Shown: positions 1 through 5,199, counted from the stretch's first letter. The stretch is DNA of 5,673 bases from SIG578 sp045655125 (GCA_045655125.1 JAZOOR010000073.1:1-5673), one strand, 5' to 3'. Notes: a model not told the origin generated them from the sequence alone. Numbers and translations: made by a program.

Positions 1-313
1 GTCTTGGATAAGTGTATTTGTTTTCACCGGCTTTAAAACCAAGGAAACCAAAATTCATCATCGTTTTTACAGTTACAATTTGTTTCATAACGTCTTCACG
101 ATAAATATCGGTCTTATCAAGTGTTTTTCCAATGGAATACAAATCGCTCGCCTTACAATGAGGGAAGATATATCCCATAATCGGCACATTCAAGTCAACC
201 GAAAGAAAAAGCACAGATGTTTTCTTGGTGAAATAAAGCTCTTGAGCAAGTTTTAAGCCGAGTGTCGTTTTACCACTTTCAGGCGAACCACATACTGCAA
301 TTAACTTACTCAT
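1..313 (-). CDS. TadZ-like P-loop ATPase of the pilus locus, C-terminus beyond window
   Basis: This is the first 104 residues of an ATPase whose end lies off the left edge. The N-terminus MSKLIAVCGSPESGKTT contains a P-loop (GSPESGKTT, residues 9-17). A second strand, VLFLSVDLNVP, resembles the segment after Walker A in MinD/ParA-like ATPases. The P-loop is the ordinary GxxxxGKT type, not the deviant KGGxGKT of true ParA. The ATG at 313-311 overlaps the end of the cpaB-like gene (stop 308-306) by 8 bp. Its GGAGGT Shine-Dalgarno lies inside the last cpaB codons with a 7-nt spacer, so translation is probably coupled. In Tad loci an ATPase of this kind (TadZ/CpaE) helps localise the pilus machine at the membrane. 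That role is inferred from the neighbours CpaB and prepilin peptidase. The P-loop assignment is firm; the TadZ assignment is moderate because the Walker B region is not visible. Confidence 0.7.
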   Translation of the reverse strand, partial: MSKLIAVCGSPESGKTTLGLKLAQELYFTKKTSVLFLSVDLNVPIMGYIFPHCKASDLYSIGKTLDKTDIYREDVMKQIVTVKTMMNFGFLGFKAGENKYTYPR

Positions 314-1025
314 TTACATTACCTCCAAAGAATTTATCCTGCTTTTCAAGGAACTTATTAGCGGTTGCTTTATCGCCACGATAAACCAATGCAGTCTGCA
401 TATCCGCATTTCCTTCATACTGTGCCAAGAGTTTTGCCTGTTTCTCATTTACAAGAACAGTAATTGTGCTCGGCAATTCGTAACTGCCATCTTCATTCTT
501 TACAATAGAATCTTTATCGATACCGCCAGAGGTTGTGGTAGTAATTACCTTTACATATTTAAGCTCAGCGGGAATTGTAGATTCTGTTGCGTTTTTAGGT
601 GTTACGATAAGGCTGATAATATCGCCGTTCTGAAGTTTTGCGGAAAGTCCTGCGGCAAATGTGTCGATCGTAACGCTTACTGCCATTTTACTTCCGTTAA
701 GGGATGCGAAAACATCATCAGCGGTATTGGCTTCACCAGACACTTTCGCTTTAGTGAAATAGTCACCAGCAAAAAGATTGGATGAAGCAAATTTACCTAC
801 AACTTCGTTTTTCTTTACAATAACGCCGTTAGGCATAGTGTCGGTTTTAACCTTAACTTCTTCGACATCTGCTTCCGTGATAGGCGAGCCCTGCTTAATG
901 TCTTTTGCAAGTCTGATAACCGACGTTGTATCACTCGTGAGGTTGTTTACCACAGGAGCAATTAAAAAGGTAATTGCAACAGCAAGTACCATACAGACAA
1001 TTCCAATAATTGTTCTATTTTTCAT
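306..1025 (-). CDS. cpaB: CpaB/RcpC-like Flp pilus assembly protein (SAF domain)
   Basis: The product has 239 residues. It begins with a short cytoplasmic MKNR, then one hydrophobic signal-anchor at about residues 5-27. A SAF-type domain follows at about 36-96, with the characteristic segment IKQGSPITEADVEEVKV. The C-terminal half (about 113-220) fits the RcpC/CpaB domain, including LQNGDIISLIV and ITVLVNEKQAKLLAQYE. CpaB/RcpC is an extracytoplasmic assembly factor of Tad/Flp (type IVc) pili. In Gram-positive hosts it would be anchored in the membrane facing outward. The ATG at 1025-1023 has an AGGAGG with a 6-nt spacer (ATACAA), only 12 nt after the prepilin peptidase stop, and the downstream ATPase overlaps its 3' end. 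This is a tight operon. The length is typical for Gram-positive CpaB homologues. Family assignment is good; the partner details are inference. Confidence 0.8.
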   Translation of the reverse strand: MKNRTIIGIVCMVLAVAITFLIAPVVNNLTSDTTSVIRLAKDIKQGSPITEADVEEVKVKTDTMPNGVIVKKNEVVGKFASSNLFAGDYFTKAKVSGEANTADDVFASLNGSKMAVSVTIDTFAAGLSAKLQNGDIISLIVTPKNATESTIPAELKYVKVITTTTSGGIDKDSIVKNEDGSYELPSTITVLVNEKQAKLLAQYEGNADMQTALVYRGDKATANKFLEKQDKFFGGNVNE

Positions 1026-1037
1026 TTGTATCCTCCT

Positions 1038-1676
1038 TTAGATTAAATATACCGCTAAATATCCTGCGGTAAGATATGGGATGAGGGGAAATCCTCCTCG
1101 TCTTTTTTCTTTGTCTTTAAATGCGTTCAATAGTATTGCAATAAGCATACCGCCAACAAGGGCTATGATACCTCTCTCAAGTCCTAAAAGGAATGAGCAA
1201 GCGACTGCACATTTAATATCGGCACCGCCAATATCACAATTAGCAATAAGTAATGTCATAAGCATAATACCGCCAACAAACATTGCCGAAACAATCATCA
1301 TAGGCAGATTTGCAAAATCACAACCAATAAATGCCGCTATCACAATCATAACGTGAAGCCAATCACTACATTCTCTTGTTCTGATGTCACTATAAGAGGA
1401 TAATAGGAGGATCAGGCAAAATATAATACCTCGCACCGTGATAGCGGTACATCCAAAAAAACAAATGAGAAGCACTGTAAAAGCAATCGTAATTCCAATA
1501 AAACCAAGTGCAGTTTTACCTTTACTACCATTCCATTTATTTGCAGCAAATGAGCTTACACAATATGCGGCTAATGCTGAGAAAACTATAAGTACAACGA
1601 AATTGACTACAGCAAGCCAGTTATCAACTGAGAAATTAGATATATCCGGAATCACCGGTCGTATCATCATATTCAT
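1038..1676 (-). CDS. A24 family prepilin peptidase (TadV/CpaA-like)
   Basis: The product is a 212-residue, very hydrophobic protein with about six membrane segments. The two catalytic aspartates of the A24 family are recognisable: Asp97 in SYSDIRTRE and Asp153 in GGADIK, the GxGD-type motif with Ala in place of the second Gly. The terminal FPLIPYLTAGYL matches the conserved P-x-x-P segment of these enzymes. The protein lacks the N-terminal methylase domain of large PilD-type peptidases, so it resembles the small TadV/CpaA class that cleaves Flp prepilins. The likely substrates are the three small pilin-like proteins encoded just upstream. The ATG at 1676-1674 has AAAGGAGG with a 6-nt spacer. 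The ribosome binding site lies just after the terminator at 1695-1734, so expression depends on read-through or on a promoter I could not identify. Confidence 0.85.
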   Translation of the reverse strand: MNMMIRPVIPDISNFSVDNWLAVVNFVVLIVFSALAAYCVSSFAANKWNGSKGKTALGFIGITIAFTVLLICFFGCTAITVRGIIFCLILLLSSYSDIRTRECSDWLHVMIVIAAFIGCDFANLPMMIVSAMFVGGIMLMTLLIANCDIGGADIKCAVACSFLLGLERGIIALVGGMLIAILLNAFKDKEKRRGGFPLIPYLTAGYLAVYLI

Positions 1677-1694
1677 AAAAGACCTCCTTTAAAG

Positions 1695-1734
1695 AAAAAG
1701 GCGGTGGGACACCGCTTTCAAATGTCCCACCGCC
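1695..1734 (-). terminator. Strong intrinsic terminator between pilin-like genes and prepilin peptidase
   Basis: In the minus-strand transcript, GGCGGTGGGACA (1734-1723) pairs perfectly with TGTCCCACCGCC (1711-1700) across an 11-nt loop. A run of five U follows (1699-1695). A GC-rich 12-bp stem followed by U5 is a classic Rho-independent terminator. It lies 13 bp after the last pilin stop and directly before the prepilin peptidase ribosome binding site. It probably gives high pilin mRNA and reduced mRNA for the assembly machinery. Confidence 0.9.
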
Positions 1735-1747
1735 CAATTATGTGTTA

Positions 1748-1969
1748 TTAGCCCGCGTAGTTAAAGAGAGATGCGATCTTAGAAGATACGGTAGGCATAA
1801 TAGTGGTGTTAAAGAGAGTGTAGAGCAGAGCGAGCAAGAGTGCGCCGATTACGACAGCGATAAGAATCTTAACGCCGGAATCAACATAACCCTCCGCCTT
1901 ACGGCTCATAACAGCGGTCTTAACGGAACAAACTGCGGACTTAACCTTATTAGAAAACTTTTTAAACAT
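1748..1969 (-). CDS. DUF6133-like small pilin-like membrane protein, copy C
   Basis: The product has 73 residues: a basic N-terminus (MFKKFSNKVKSAV), the segment SRKAEGYVDSGVK, one hydrophobic helix at about 33-53 (ILIAVVIGALLLALLYTLF), and a short tail ending FNYAG. This is the plan of Flp-type pilins and of the Firmicutes small-protein family DUF6133. If cleaved by the adjacent peptidase, the likely site is after Gly27. The usual Glu at +5 is absent and Asp30 at +3 is the only acidic residue nearby. This third copy is the most diverged: ALLYTLFNTT replaces GGLYLLFNGT, and the end reads SSKIASLFNYAG. The ATG at 1969-1967 has GAGGT with a 7-nt spacer. It is the last gene before the terminator at 1695-1734. 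Family assignment is good; the pilin role is inferred from neighbours. Confidence 0.8.
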   Translation of the reverse strand: MFKKFSNKVKSAVCSVKTAVMSRKAEGYVDSGVKILIAVVIGALLLALLYTLFNTTIMPTVSSKIASLFNYAG

Positions 1970-2015
1970 AAATTTTACCTCAAACTTTCTTAATTTTTTA
2001 TAGGTGGACTACTGG

Positions 2016-2237
2016 TTAACCGGCGTAGTTAAAGAGCTCGGAAATCTTAGTGGTTACGGTAGGCATAATAGTGCCATTAAAGAGCAGATAGAGACCGCCG
2101 AGCAAGAGAGCACCGATTACAACAGCGATAAGAATCTTAACGCCGGAATCAACATAGCCTTCAGCCTTACGGCTCATAACAGCAGCCTTAACGGAACAAA
2201 CAGCGGACTTAGCCTTATTAGCAAATTTCTTAAACAT
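2016..2237 (-). CDS. DUF6133-like small pilin-like membrane protein, copy B
   Basis: The product has 73 residues starting MFKKFANKAKSAV, with the same layout as its neighbours: basic N-terminus, KAEGYVDSG processing region, hydrophobic helix at 33-53, and a tail ending LFNYAG. An in-frame ATG two codons upstream (2243) is only 2 nt from the GAGGT Shine-Dalgarno and is unlikely to be used. The ATG at 2237-2235 has a 7-nt spacer and gives exactly the length of the other copies. The protein is nearly identical to copy A in the helix (residues 21-61) and differs mainly at residues 9-18 and 63-67. It probably encodes a structural subunit or an accessory membrane peptide of the Tad-like apparatus. 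Confidence 0.8.
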   Translation of the reverse strand: MFKKFANKAKSAVCSVKAAVMSRKAEGYVDSGVKILIAVVIGALLLGGLYLLFNGTIMPTVTTKISELFNYAG

Positions 2238-2292
2238 AAACATTACCTCAAACTTTCTTTTAAATAAATTTCATTTACGGGTGGACTACTGA

Positions 2293-2514
2293 TTAACCGG
2301 CGTAGTTAAAGAGACCGGTAATCTTTTCGGTTACGGTAGGCATAATGGTGCCGTTAAAGAGCAGATAGAGACCGCCGAGCAGGAGAGCACCGATAACAAC
2401 TGCGATAAGAATTTTAACGCCGGAATCAACATAACCTTCTGCCTTGCGACTCATAACTGCAACCTTTGCGGTGGAAACTGCGGATTTAACCTTATTAGCA
2501 AACTTTTTAAACAT
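2293..2514 (-). CDS. DUF6133-like small pilin-like membrane protein, copy A
   Basis: The product has 73 residues and is the first of three tandem copies, starting 27 bp after the spoVG stop. It reads MFKKFANKVKSAVSTAKVAV, then SRKAEGYVDSG, then a hydrophobic helix at 33-53 with the GALLLGGLYLLFNGTIMPTV segment, ending GLFNYAG. The ATG at 2514-2512 has GAGGT with an 8-nt spacer. Unlike copies B and C it lacks Cys14 (VSTAK against VCSVK). Close proximity and no terminator suggest co-transcription with spoVG. The pilin role is inferred from the prepilin peptidase, CpaB and TadZ-like genes downstream. Confidence 0.8.
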   Translation of the reverse strand: MFKKFANKVKSAVSTAKVAVMSRKAEGYVDSGVKILIAVVIGALLLGGLYLLFNGTIMPTVTEKITGLFNYAG

Positions 2515-2541
2515 AAATCTATACCTCGAACTTTCTTTAAA

Positions 2542-2826
2542 TTATTCTTTTGCTTCTTTGAGCGCGGTTTCGTATGCAGCAAATACTGCATTTTCGATTT
2601 CTTTGCGAGCTTCTGCGGAAATGGGGTGTGCAACATCTCTGCGGATTTCGTTGCCATCCTTATCCTGCGAAGTGCTGTAAGGCATCGAAACAAAACGACC
2701 TTTTTCGGTTTCAACTACGCGAACACCATGAATGGCGATTTTGTTTTCGATGGTTACGCTTGCCAACGCCTTTACAGCCTTGTCGGTGTTAAACACCTTG
2801 CGAATTTTAACTTGATATTTCATCAT
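2542..2826 (-). CDS. spoVG: SpoVG-family regulatory protein
   Basis: The product has 94 residues starting MMKYQVKIRKVFNTDKAVKA. It matches the SpoVG fold through AIHGVRVVE (about 33-41), KGRFVSMPYS (about 43-52) and RRDVAHPISAEARKEIENAV (about 63-82). These correspond to VHDIRVI, FVAMPS and DIAHPINSSTR-I-AV in Bacillus SpoVG. SpoVG proteins bind RNA and DNA and act as global regulators in Firmicutes. A longer in-frame ATG at 2847 lacks a ribosome binding site and adds eight non-conserved residues. The ATG at 2826-2824, or the next codon at 2823, follows GGAGG with a 6- or 9-nt spacer. The gene lies after the partition-operon terminator and heads the pilin block, so it may autoregulate or control pilin expression. 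The C-terminal ETALKEAKE tail goes slightly beyond the core. No clear promoter was found in 2827-2915. Confidence 0.88.
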   Translation of the reverse strand: MMKYQVKIRKVFNTDKAVKALASVTIENKIAIHGVRVVETEKGRFVSMPYSTSQDKDGNEIRRDVAHPISAEARKEIENAVFAAYETALKEAKE

Positions 2827-2867
2827 TGTTTTCCTCCAGTTTTTCATTAGATTTAGATTTTTTTAGA

Positions 2868-2900
2868 TTGAATTAGTAAACTACAATTCAAGTCACCTCC
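2868..2900 (-). promoter_or_regulatory. Orphan Shine-Dalgarno and small hairpin in the spoVG leader
   Basis: Between the parB terminator and spoVG the minus strand carries a consensus GGAGGTGA (2900-2893). It is followed at once by TTGAATT (2891-2885) and its inverted copy AATTCAA (2874-2868), separated by 10 nt. A TTG at 2891 could start a 12-codon ORF ending at 2853, but the spacer is only 4 nt. This may be a leader peptide, a site for a regulator such as SpoVG itself, or a remnant of a deleted gene. Confidence 0.3.
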
Positions 2901-2915
2901 AATCGTTTTGGGCAT

Positions 2916-2945
2916 AAAAAATCCGAGTTGTTTTATTCAACTCGG
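2916..2945 (-). terminator. Intrinsic terminator after parB
   Basis: In the minus-strand transcript CCGAGTTG (2945-2938) pairs with CAACTCGG (2930-2923) over a 7-nt loop. The stem is followed by A and six U (2921-2916). It begins 18 bp after the parB stop and separates the partition operon from the spoVG/pilin operon. Confidence 0.9.
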
Positions 2946-2962
2946 TAGCCTACGATATTCAG

Positions 2963-3892
2963 TTATCTTGAATTTTCTTTCTGCCTTTGCAGAAATCTAT
3001 CGTAATGTTCAAGAGCTTTCATTACGTGTTCCTCAGCCTTGCTGTCGGTGTAAGAGTCGGGAATATAGCGGCGAAGTTTCTCATAAGAAAATTTTCGCTT
3101 TGCCACTTGGTTTGGCTTTGTTTCTTCCATAATTTCAGAGACATTTTCATAATCAAGCGTACCATTCTCAAATAACTTCCTCATTCTAATTGTCTGAGCG
3201 TGTGAAGGGAAAATCTCAGTTTCCTCAATGCGGTCAACCACATCTCTTTGACTTTCTTCATCAAGATATGAAAGTTCAACCGCAGGGCGCATTTTCATTC
3301 GCCCATCATCAACATACTCAAGTAATTCGGGAACAAGGTTGGTAAGTCTAATATATCTTTGAATTTGAGTTTGACTATCACCACATTCAGCCGATAAAGT
3401 TTCTCTCGATAACTTCTGTCCCACTGGGACAGAAGTTGCAGATTCACGTTTTCCTTGTCGATTCATCGCATCGAGTCGCATTTTATATGCGAAGGCTTTT
3501 TCTGAGGGAAGAATATTAGATCTTTGATAATTACTTTCAACCATCAGAATCGTTGCTTCGTCCTTTGACATTTCAACGACTTCACATCGCAGAGTCTCCA
3601 TATCTGCAATTTCACACGCTCGTTTACGCCTATGACCGGAAATTAGTTCGTATCTACCATCTTCCTTTTGTCTTACAGTAGCAGGTGTGATAATTCCTCT
3701 TTCTCTGATGCTCTCAACAAGTCTATCCATATCTTCATCATCATTAACTTTATATGGATGGTCAGGAAAATCATCTATTTCAGAAAGCGGAATATCGTAT
3801 ATCTTTTTAAGCTTTTCTTCATCGCGCTCCTGCTGTGTTGTGAACAGGCTATCTACTGAGGTTAGAAGCCCGTTTACGCTCCTTGTCGCCAA
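2963..3892 (-). CDS. parB: ParB/Spo0J-family partition protein
   Basis: The product has 309 residues. The ParB N-terminal CTP-binding/clamp domain spans about 31-125. Its box I region holds PYKVNDDEDMDRLVESIRE, its GHRR box is ELISGHRRKRA (82-92), and its box III is ESNYQRSNILPSEKA (119-132). A helix-turn-helix and central DNA-binding region follow at about 162-225 (LSAECGDSQTQIQRYIRL). The C-terminal, partly charged segment (about 265-309) would dimerise. The start is TTG at 3892-3890: a consensus AGGAGGT (3907-3901) lies 8 nt upstream, and no ATG is placed better. The gene overlaps the end of parA by 44 bp, so it is probably translationally coupled. ParB clamps on parS DNA and is moved by ParA ATPase, giving stable inheritance. 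A perfect palindrome lies within the linker at 3411-3437. No classical TGTTTCACGTGAAACA parS site was seen in the window. Confidence 0.93.
   Translation of the reverse strand: MATRSVNGLLTSVDSLFTTQQERDEEKLKKIYDIPLSEIDDFPDHPYKVNDDEDMDRLVESIRERGIITPATVRQKEDGRYELISGHRRKRACEIADMETLRCEVVEMSKDEATILMVESNYQRSNILPSEKAFAYKMRLDAMNRQGKRESATSVPVGQKLSRETLSAECGDSQTQIQRYIRLTNLVPELLEYVDDGRMKMRPAVELSYLDEESQRDVVDRIEETEIFPSHAQTIRMRKLFENGTLDYENVSEIMEETKPNQVAKRKFSYEKLRRYIPDSYTDSKAEEHVMKALEHYDRFLQRQKENSR
3411..3437. repeat. Perfect 27-bp palindrome inside parB
   Basis: The plus strand reads AACTTCTGTCCCA, one central C, then TGGGACAGAAGTT. The 13-bp arms are exact reverse complements. It encodes part of TSVPVGQKLS (around residues 153-162), in the linker between the GHRR/box III domain and the helix-turn-helix. 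Length and perfection exceed what codon constraint would give by chance. It could be an operator, a centromere-like site or an inserted repeat. It has no U-tail, so it is not a terminator. Confidence 0.85.
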
Positions 3893-4670
3893 TCTGTTGC
3901 ACCTCCTTTACCAAAACACCGTAAGCATTTGAGGCTTTGCTATTAGGGGCATGCTTAAAAATACTCTTGTCTGCTGTACTGATTTCTGCAAGTTTTACAG
4001 TAGATGGGATTACTGCGTTTAGTACCGGCAGAGATTTTCCATACAGTTCTTTAACGTTCTTAACAATGTCCTTACGAAAATTAGTTTCGTTTGCCATCGT
4101 TAAGAAAATACCGCCGACCTTAAGTTTGGGATTAAGTTGTCTCTTCACCTGATTAATAGTGCTTAGAAGTTCGGTCATATCTTCGGCAGCCAAATAATCG
4201 GCTTGAACCGGGATAACAACATAATCCGAAGCAGTTAATGCATTGATAACTAACATACCCAACGAAGGTCTGCAATCAAGAAGAATATAATCGTAATTGT
4301 CTTTGAGTTCATCAATATAGCCTTTTAATACAGTTTCGCGGCTCATCACATTTACGAGGTTTACTTCAAGTGCAGAAAGTGTTTTGTTACCGGGAATGAA
4401 ATCAAAACCTTCGTGATGATTTAAAATTTCATCACGGTTTTCAGGTTCAATACCGTTTATGACATCAAACATACAGTTTGTAATGGTTAGGTCCAATTCG
4501 TGCGGTTGTCGTTTACCTAACATTTTTGTTAGATCTCCCTGTGGGTCAAAATCAATTACCAATACTCTGTGTCCGTCAGCAGCAAGTCCCGCACCTAGAT
4601 TAAATACGGTTGTACTTTTACCAACGCCACCTTTTTGATTAGCAATCGCAATCACTTTACATTTGCTCAA
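3849..4670 (-). CDS. parA: ParA/Soj-family partition ATPase
   Basis: The product has 273 residues. The deviant Walker A motif is QKGGVGKST (12-20), with signature Lys13/Gly14 and catalytic Lys18. The A' motif is VLVIDFDPQGDLT (37-48) and Walker B is YILLDCRPSLG (128-138). VVIPVQADYLAAEDM (151-165) is the typical strand-and-loop region of Soj/ParA. There is no N-terminal DNA-binding extension, so it is a short Soj-like protein, a little longer than the usual 250-260 residues because of a basic C-terminal tail (DKERKRASNLSR). The start is TTG at 4670-4668, supported by AAGGAGG (4685-4679) with an 8-nt spacer and by fit to the family N-terminus. Together with ParB it would form a DNA-bound ATPase gradient that segregates or positions the element. 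Expression probably depends on the structured leader upstream. Confidence 0.95.
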   Translation of the reverse strand: MSKCKVIAIANQKGGVGKSTTVFNLGAGLAADGHRVLVIDFDPQGDLTKMLGKRQPHELDLTITNCMFDVINGIEPENRDEILNHHEGFDFIPGNKTLSALEVNLVNVMSRETVLKGYIDELKDNYDYILLDCRPSLGMLVINALTASDYVVIPVQADYLAAEDMTELLSTINQVKRQLNPKLKVGGIFLTMANETNFRKDIVKNVKELYGKSLPVLNAVIPSTVKLAEISTADKSIFKHAPNSKASNAYGVLVKEVQQIGDKERKRASNLSR

Positions 4671-4990
4671 CGGATGTTCCTCCTTTCTCTTGAAATAATA
4701 CCTTCAAACCTAAATTTCTTATTAGGCTTTGCGTATGCTTTATTTGTTCTCAACACCCCAAACATAAGGGAAGTCGTTAGACGCTCGGTTGCGAACCGAG
4801 TCCATAGGAATTTCACCTCTCCACCTTCTTTATGGTCGAGCCGCGAGTTACGGAAGTATCATTATCCCTTGCATTTGTTATCGCCATCTCCAAGAGCAAC
4901 TTGGATTATTGTTGTATAAAAGTTTGTCGCTCACTTCTTTTCAGAAGGTCTTGGCGCTTCTACAACCTCAGCTTTGGTTTCCCAATACAA
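4671..4990 (-). promoter_or_regulatory. Structured 5' leader of parA
   Basis: About 320 nt without a conventional gene contains several hairpins in the minus-strand RNA. GTTGTAGAAG (4966-4957) pairs with a CTTTTATACAAC segment (4922-4911) with one bulged A, enclosing CTTCT-GAAA-AGAAG (4947-4934), a stem closed by a GNRA tetraloop. Next come TCCAAG-TTGCT-CTTGGA (4905-4889), CTCGGTT-CGC-AACCGAG (4800-4784) and AAGCCTAA-8 nt-TTAGGTTT (4729-4706). None is followed by a U-run, so these are not simple terminators. A small ORF with a ribosome binding site lies inside it (4740-4805). The layout suggests a regulatory leader, for example for ParA level or element copy control. I do not recognise a named RNA family. 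On the plus strand, long open frames across this region look like antisense shadows. Confidence 0.55.
4740..4805 (-). CDS. Candidate 21-residue leader peptide upstream of parA
   Basis: ATG at 4805-4803 opens a short ORF encoding MDSVRNRASNDFPYVWGVEN plus K, ending with TAA at 4742-4740. The Shine-Dalgarno GGAGAGGTG (4822-4814) gives an 8-nt spacer. Codons 2-8 form the hairpin CTCGGTT-CGC-AACCGAG, so translation of the peptide would melt a structure. The stop lies 69 bp before the parA TTG. It could be a regulatory leader peptide or a real microprotein. No homologue is known to me. The ribosome binding site and placement are the only support. Confidence 0.4.
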   Translation of the reverse strand: MDSVRNRASNDFPYVWGVENK

Positions 4991-4996
4991 GGAACG

Positions 4997-5025
4997 TATC
5001 TAACGAATGTGTATTCAATTTTCAA
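4997..5025 (-). promoter_or_regulatory. Candidate sigma-A-like promoter for the parA leader
   Basis: TTGAAA (5025-5020) and TAGATA (5002-4997) are separated by exactly 17 nt. The -10 box is poor, with three of six consensus bases. A perfect -35 hexamer TTGACA exists further upstream at 5079-5074, but at 17 nt it faces only ATTTTG. An 11-bp palindrome GCAAAATTTGC (5087-5097) lies just upstream of that hexamer. Either region could hold the promoter; I cannot choose firmly. Confidence 0.25.
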
Positions 5026-5101
5026 GGTTCTGAGGTGGTTTTTTCCGAGTCAAAATTTAACCCCCTCACTAAATGTCAAAAATCAGGCAAAATTTGCATA
5101 G

Positions 5102-5135
5102 TTTTGAAAAAATTTTTTTGAAAAATTTTGAAAAA
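5102..5135. repeat. A/T-rich triple repeat upstream of the parA leader
   Basis: TTTTGAAAAA occurs three times on the plus strand at 5102-5111, 5116-5125 and 5126-5135. Phased A/T tracts like these can bend DNA, act as an UP-like promoter element, or be bound by a partition or replication protein. No function can be assigned from sequence alone. Confidence 0.5.
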
Positions 5136-5159
5136 CTTATTTTCGTCCTATAAAAAGAC

Positions 5160-5199
5160 AAAAAGCGACATTTAGAGACATCTCCAAACATCGCTTTTT
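5160..5199 (-). terminator. Long intrinsic terminator in front of the parA leader
   Basis: The minus-strand RNA forms an uninterrupted 18-bp stem: 5' arm 5199-5182, loop AUGU 5181-5178, 3' arm 5177-5160, with three G-U pairs. It ends in U5 and is followed by GTCTTTTT. On the plus strand the G-U pairs become C-A mismatches that break the stem, which argues for a function in the minus-strand transcript. Confidence 0.75.

Larger units (their letters stand above)
1748..2530 (-). repeat. Tandem triplication of the pilin-like gene
   Basis: Three copies repeat with start-to-start distances of 277 and 268 bp. The duplication includes non-coding sequence. AAGAAAGTT followed by GAGGT precedes each start, and CAGTAGTCCACC follows the stop of both copies A and B. 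Copies A and B are the most alike. Copy C has lost the post-stop motif and runs into the terminator. Confidence 0.85.

Noticed and set aside
1742..2267. Two similar plus-strand frames opposite the pilin-like genes
   Set aside because: Their likeness to each other is explained by the tandem duplication of the minus-strand genes. They have no domain signal or ribosome binding site.
2451..2714. Minus-strand 87-codon frame overlapping spoVG and pilin copy A
   Set aside because: It is out of frame with two well-supported genes, is basic and low in complexity, and has no ribosome binding site.
2827..2847. Longer spoVG start at 2847
   Set aside because: It has no Shine-Dalgarno, and the extra residues MKNWRKT include the translated ribosome binding site of the shorter start.
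4781..4825. Possible tRNA T-arm (CTCGGTTGCGAACCGAG)
   Set aside because: The stem is 7 bp with a 3-nt loop instead of 5 bp with a 7-nt loop, and no acceptor, D or anticodon arms fit around it.
4803..4830. GGTGGAGAGGTGAAATTC resembles the conserved 16S rRNA segment with GTGAAATTCGTAGA
   Set aside because: Only about 14 bases match and nothing flanking is rRNA-like. The segment is better read as a Shine-Dalgarno before the small ORF.
4635..5121. Overlapping plus-strand open frames of 89-110 codons opposite the parA leader
   Set aside because: They run antisense to the hairpin-rich leader, have no clear ribosome binding site, use unnatural compositions and overlap each other in different frames. 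They look like spurious frames.
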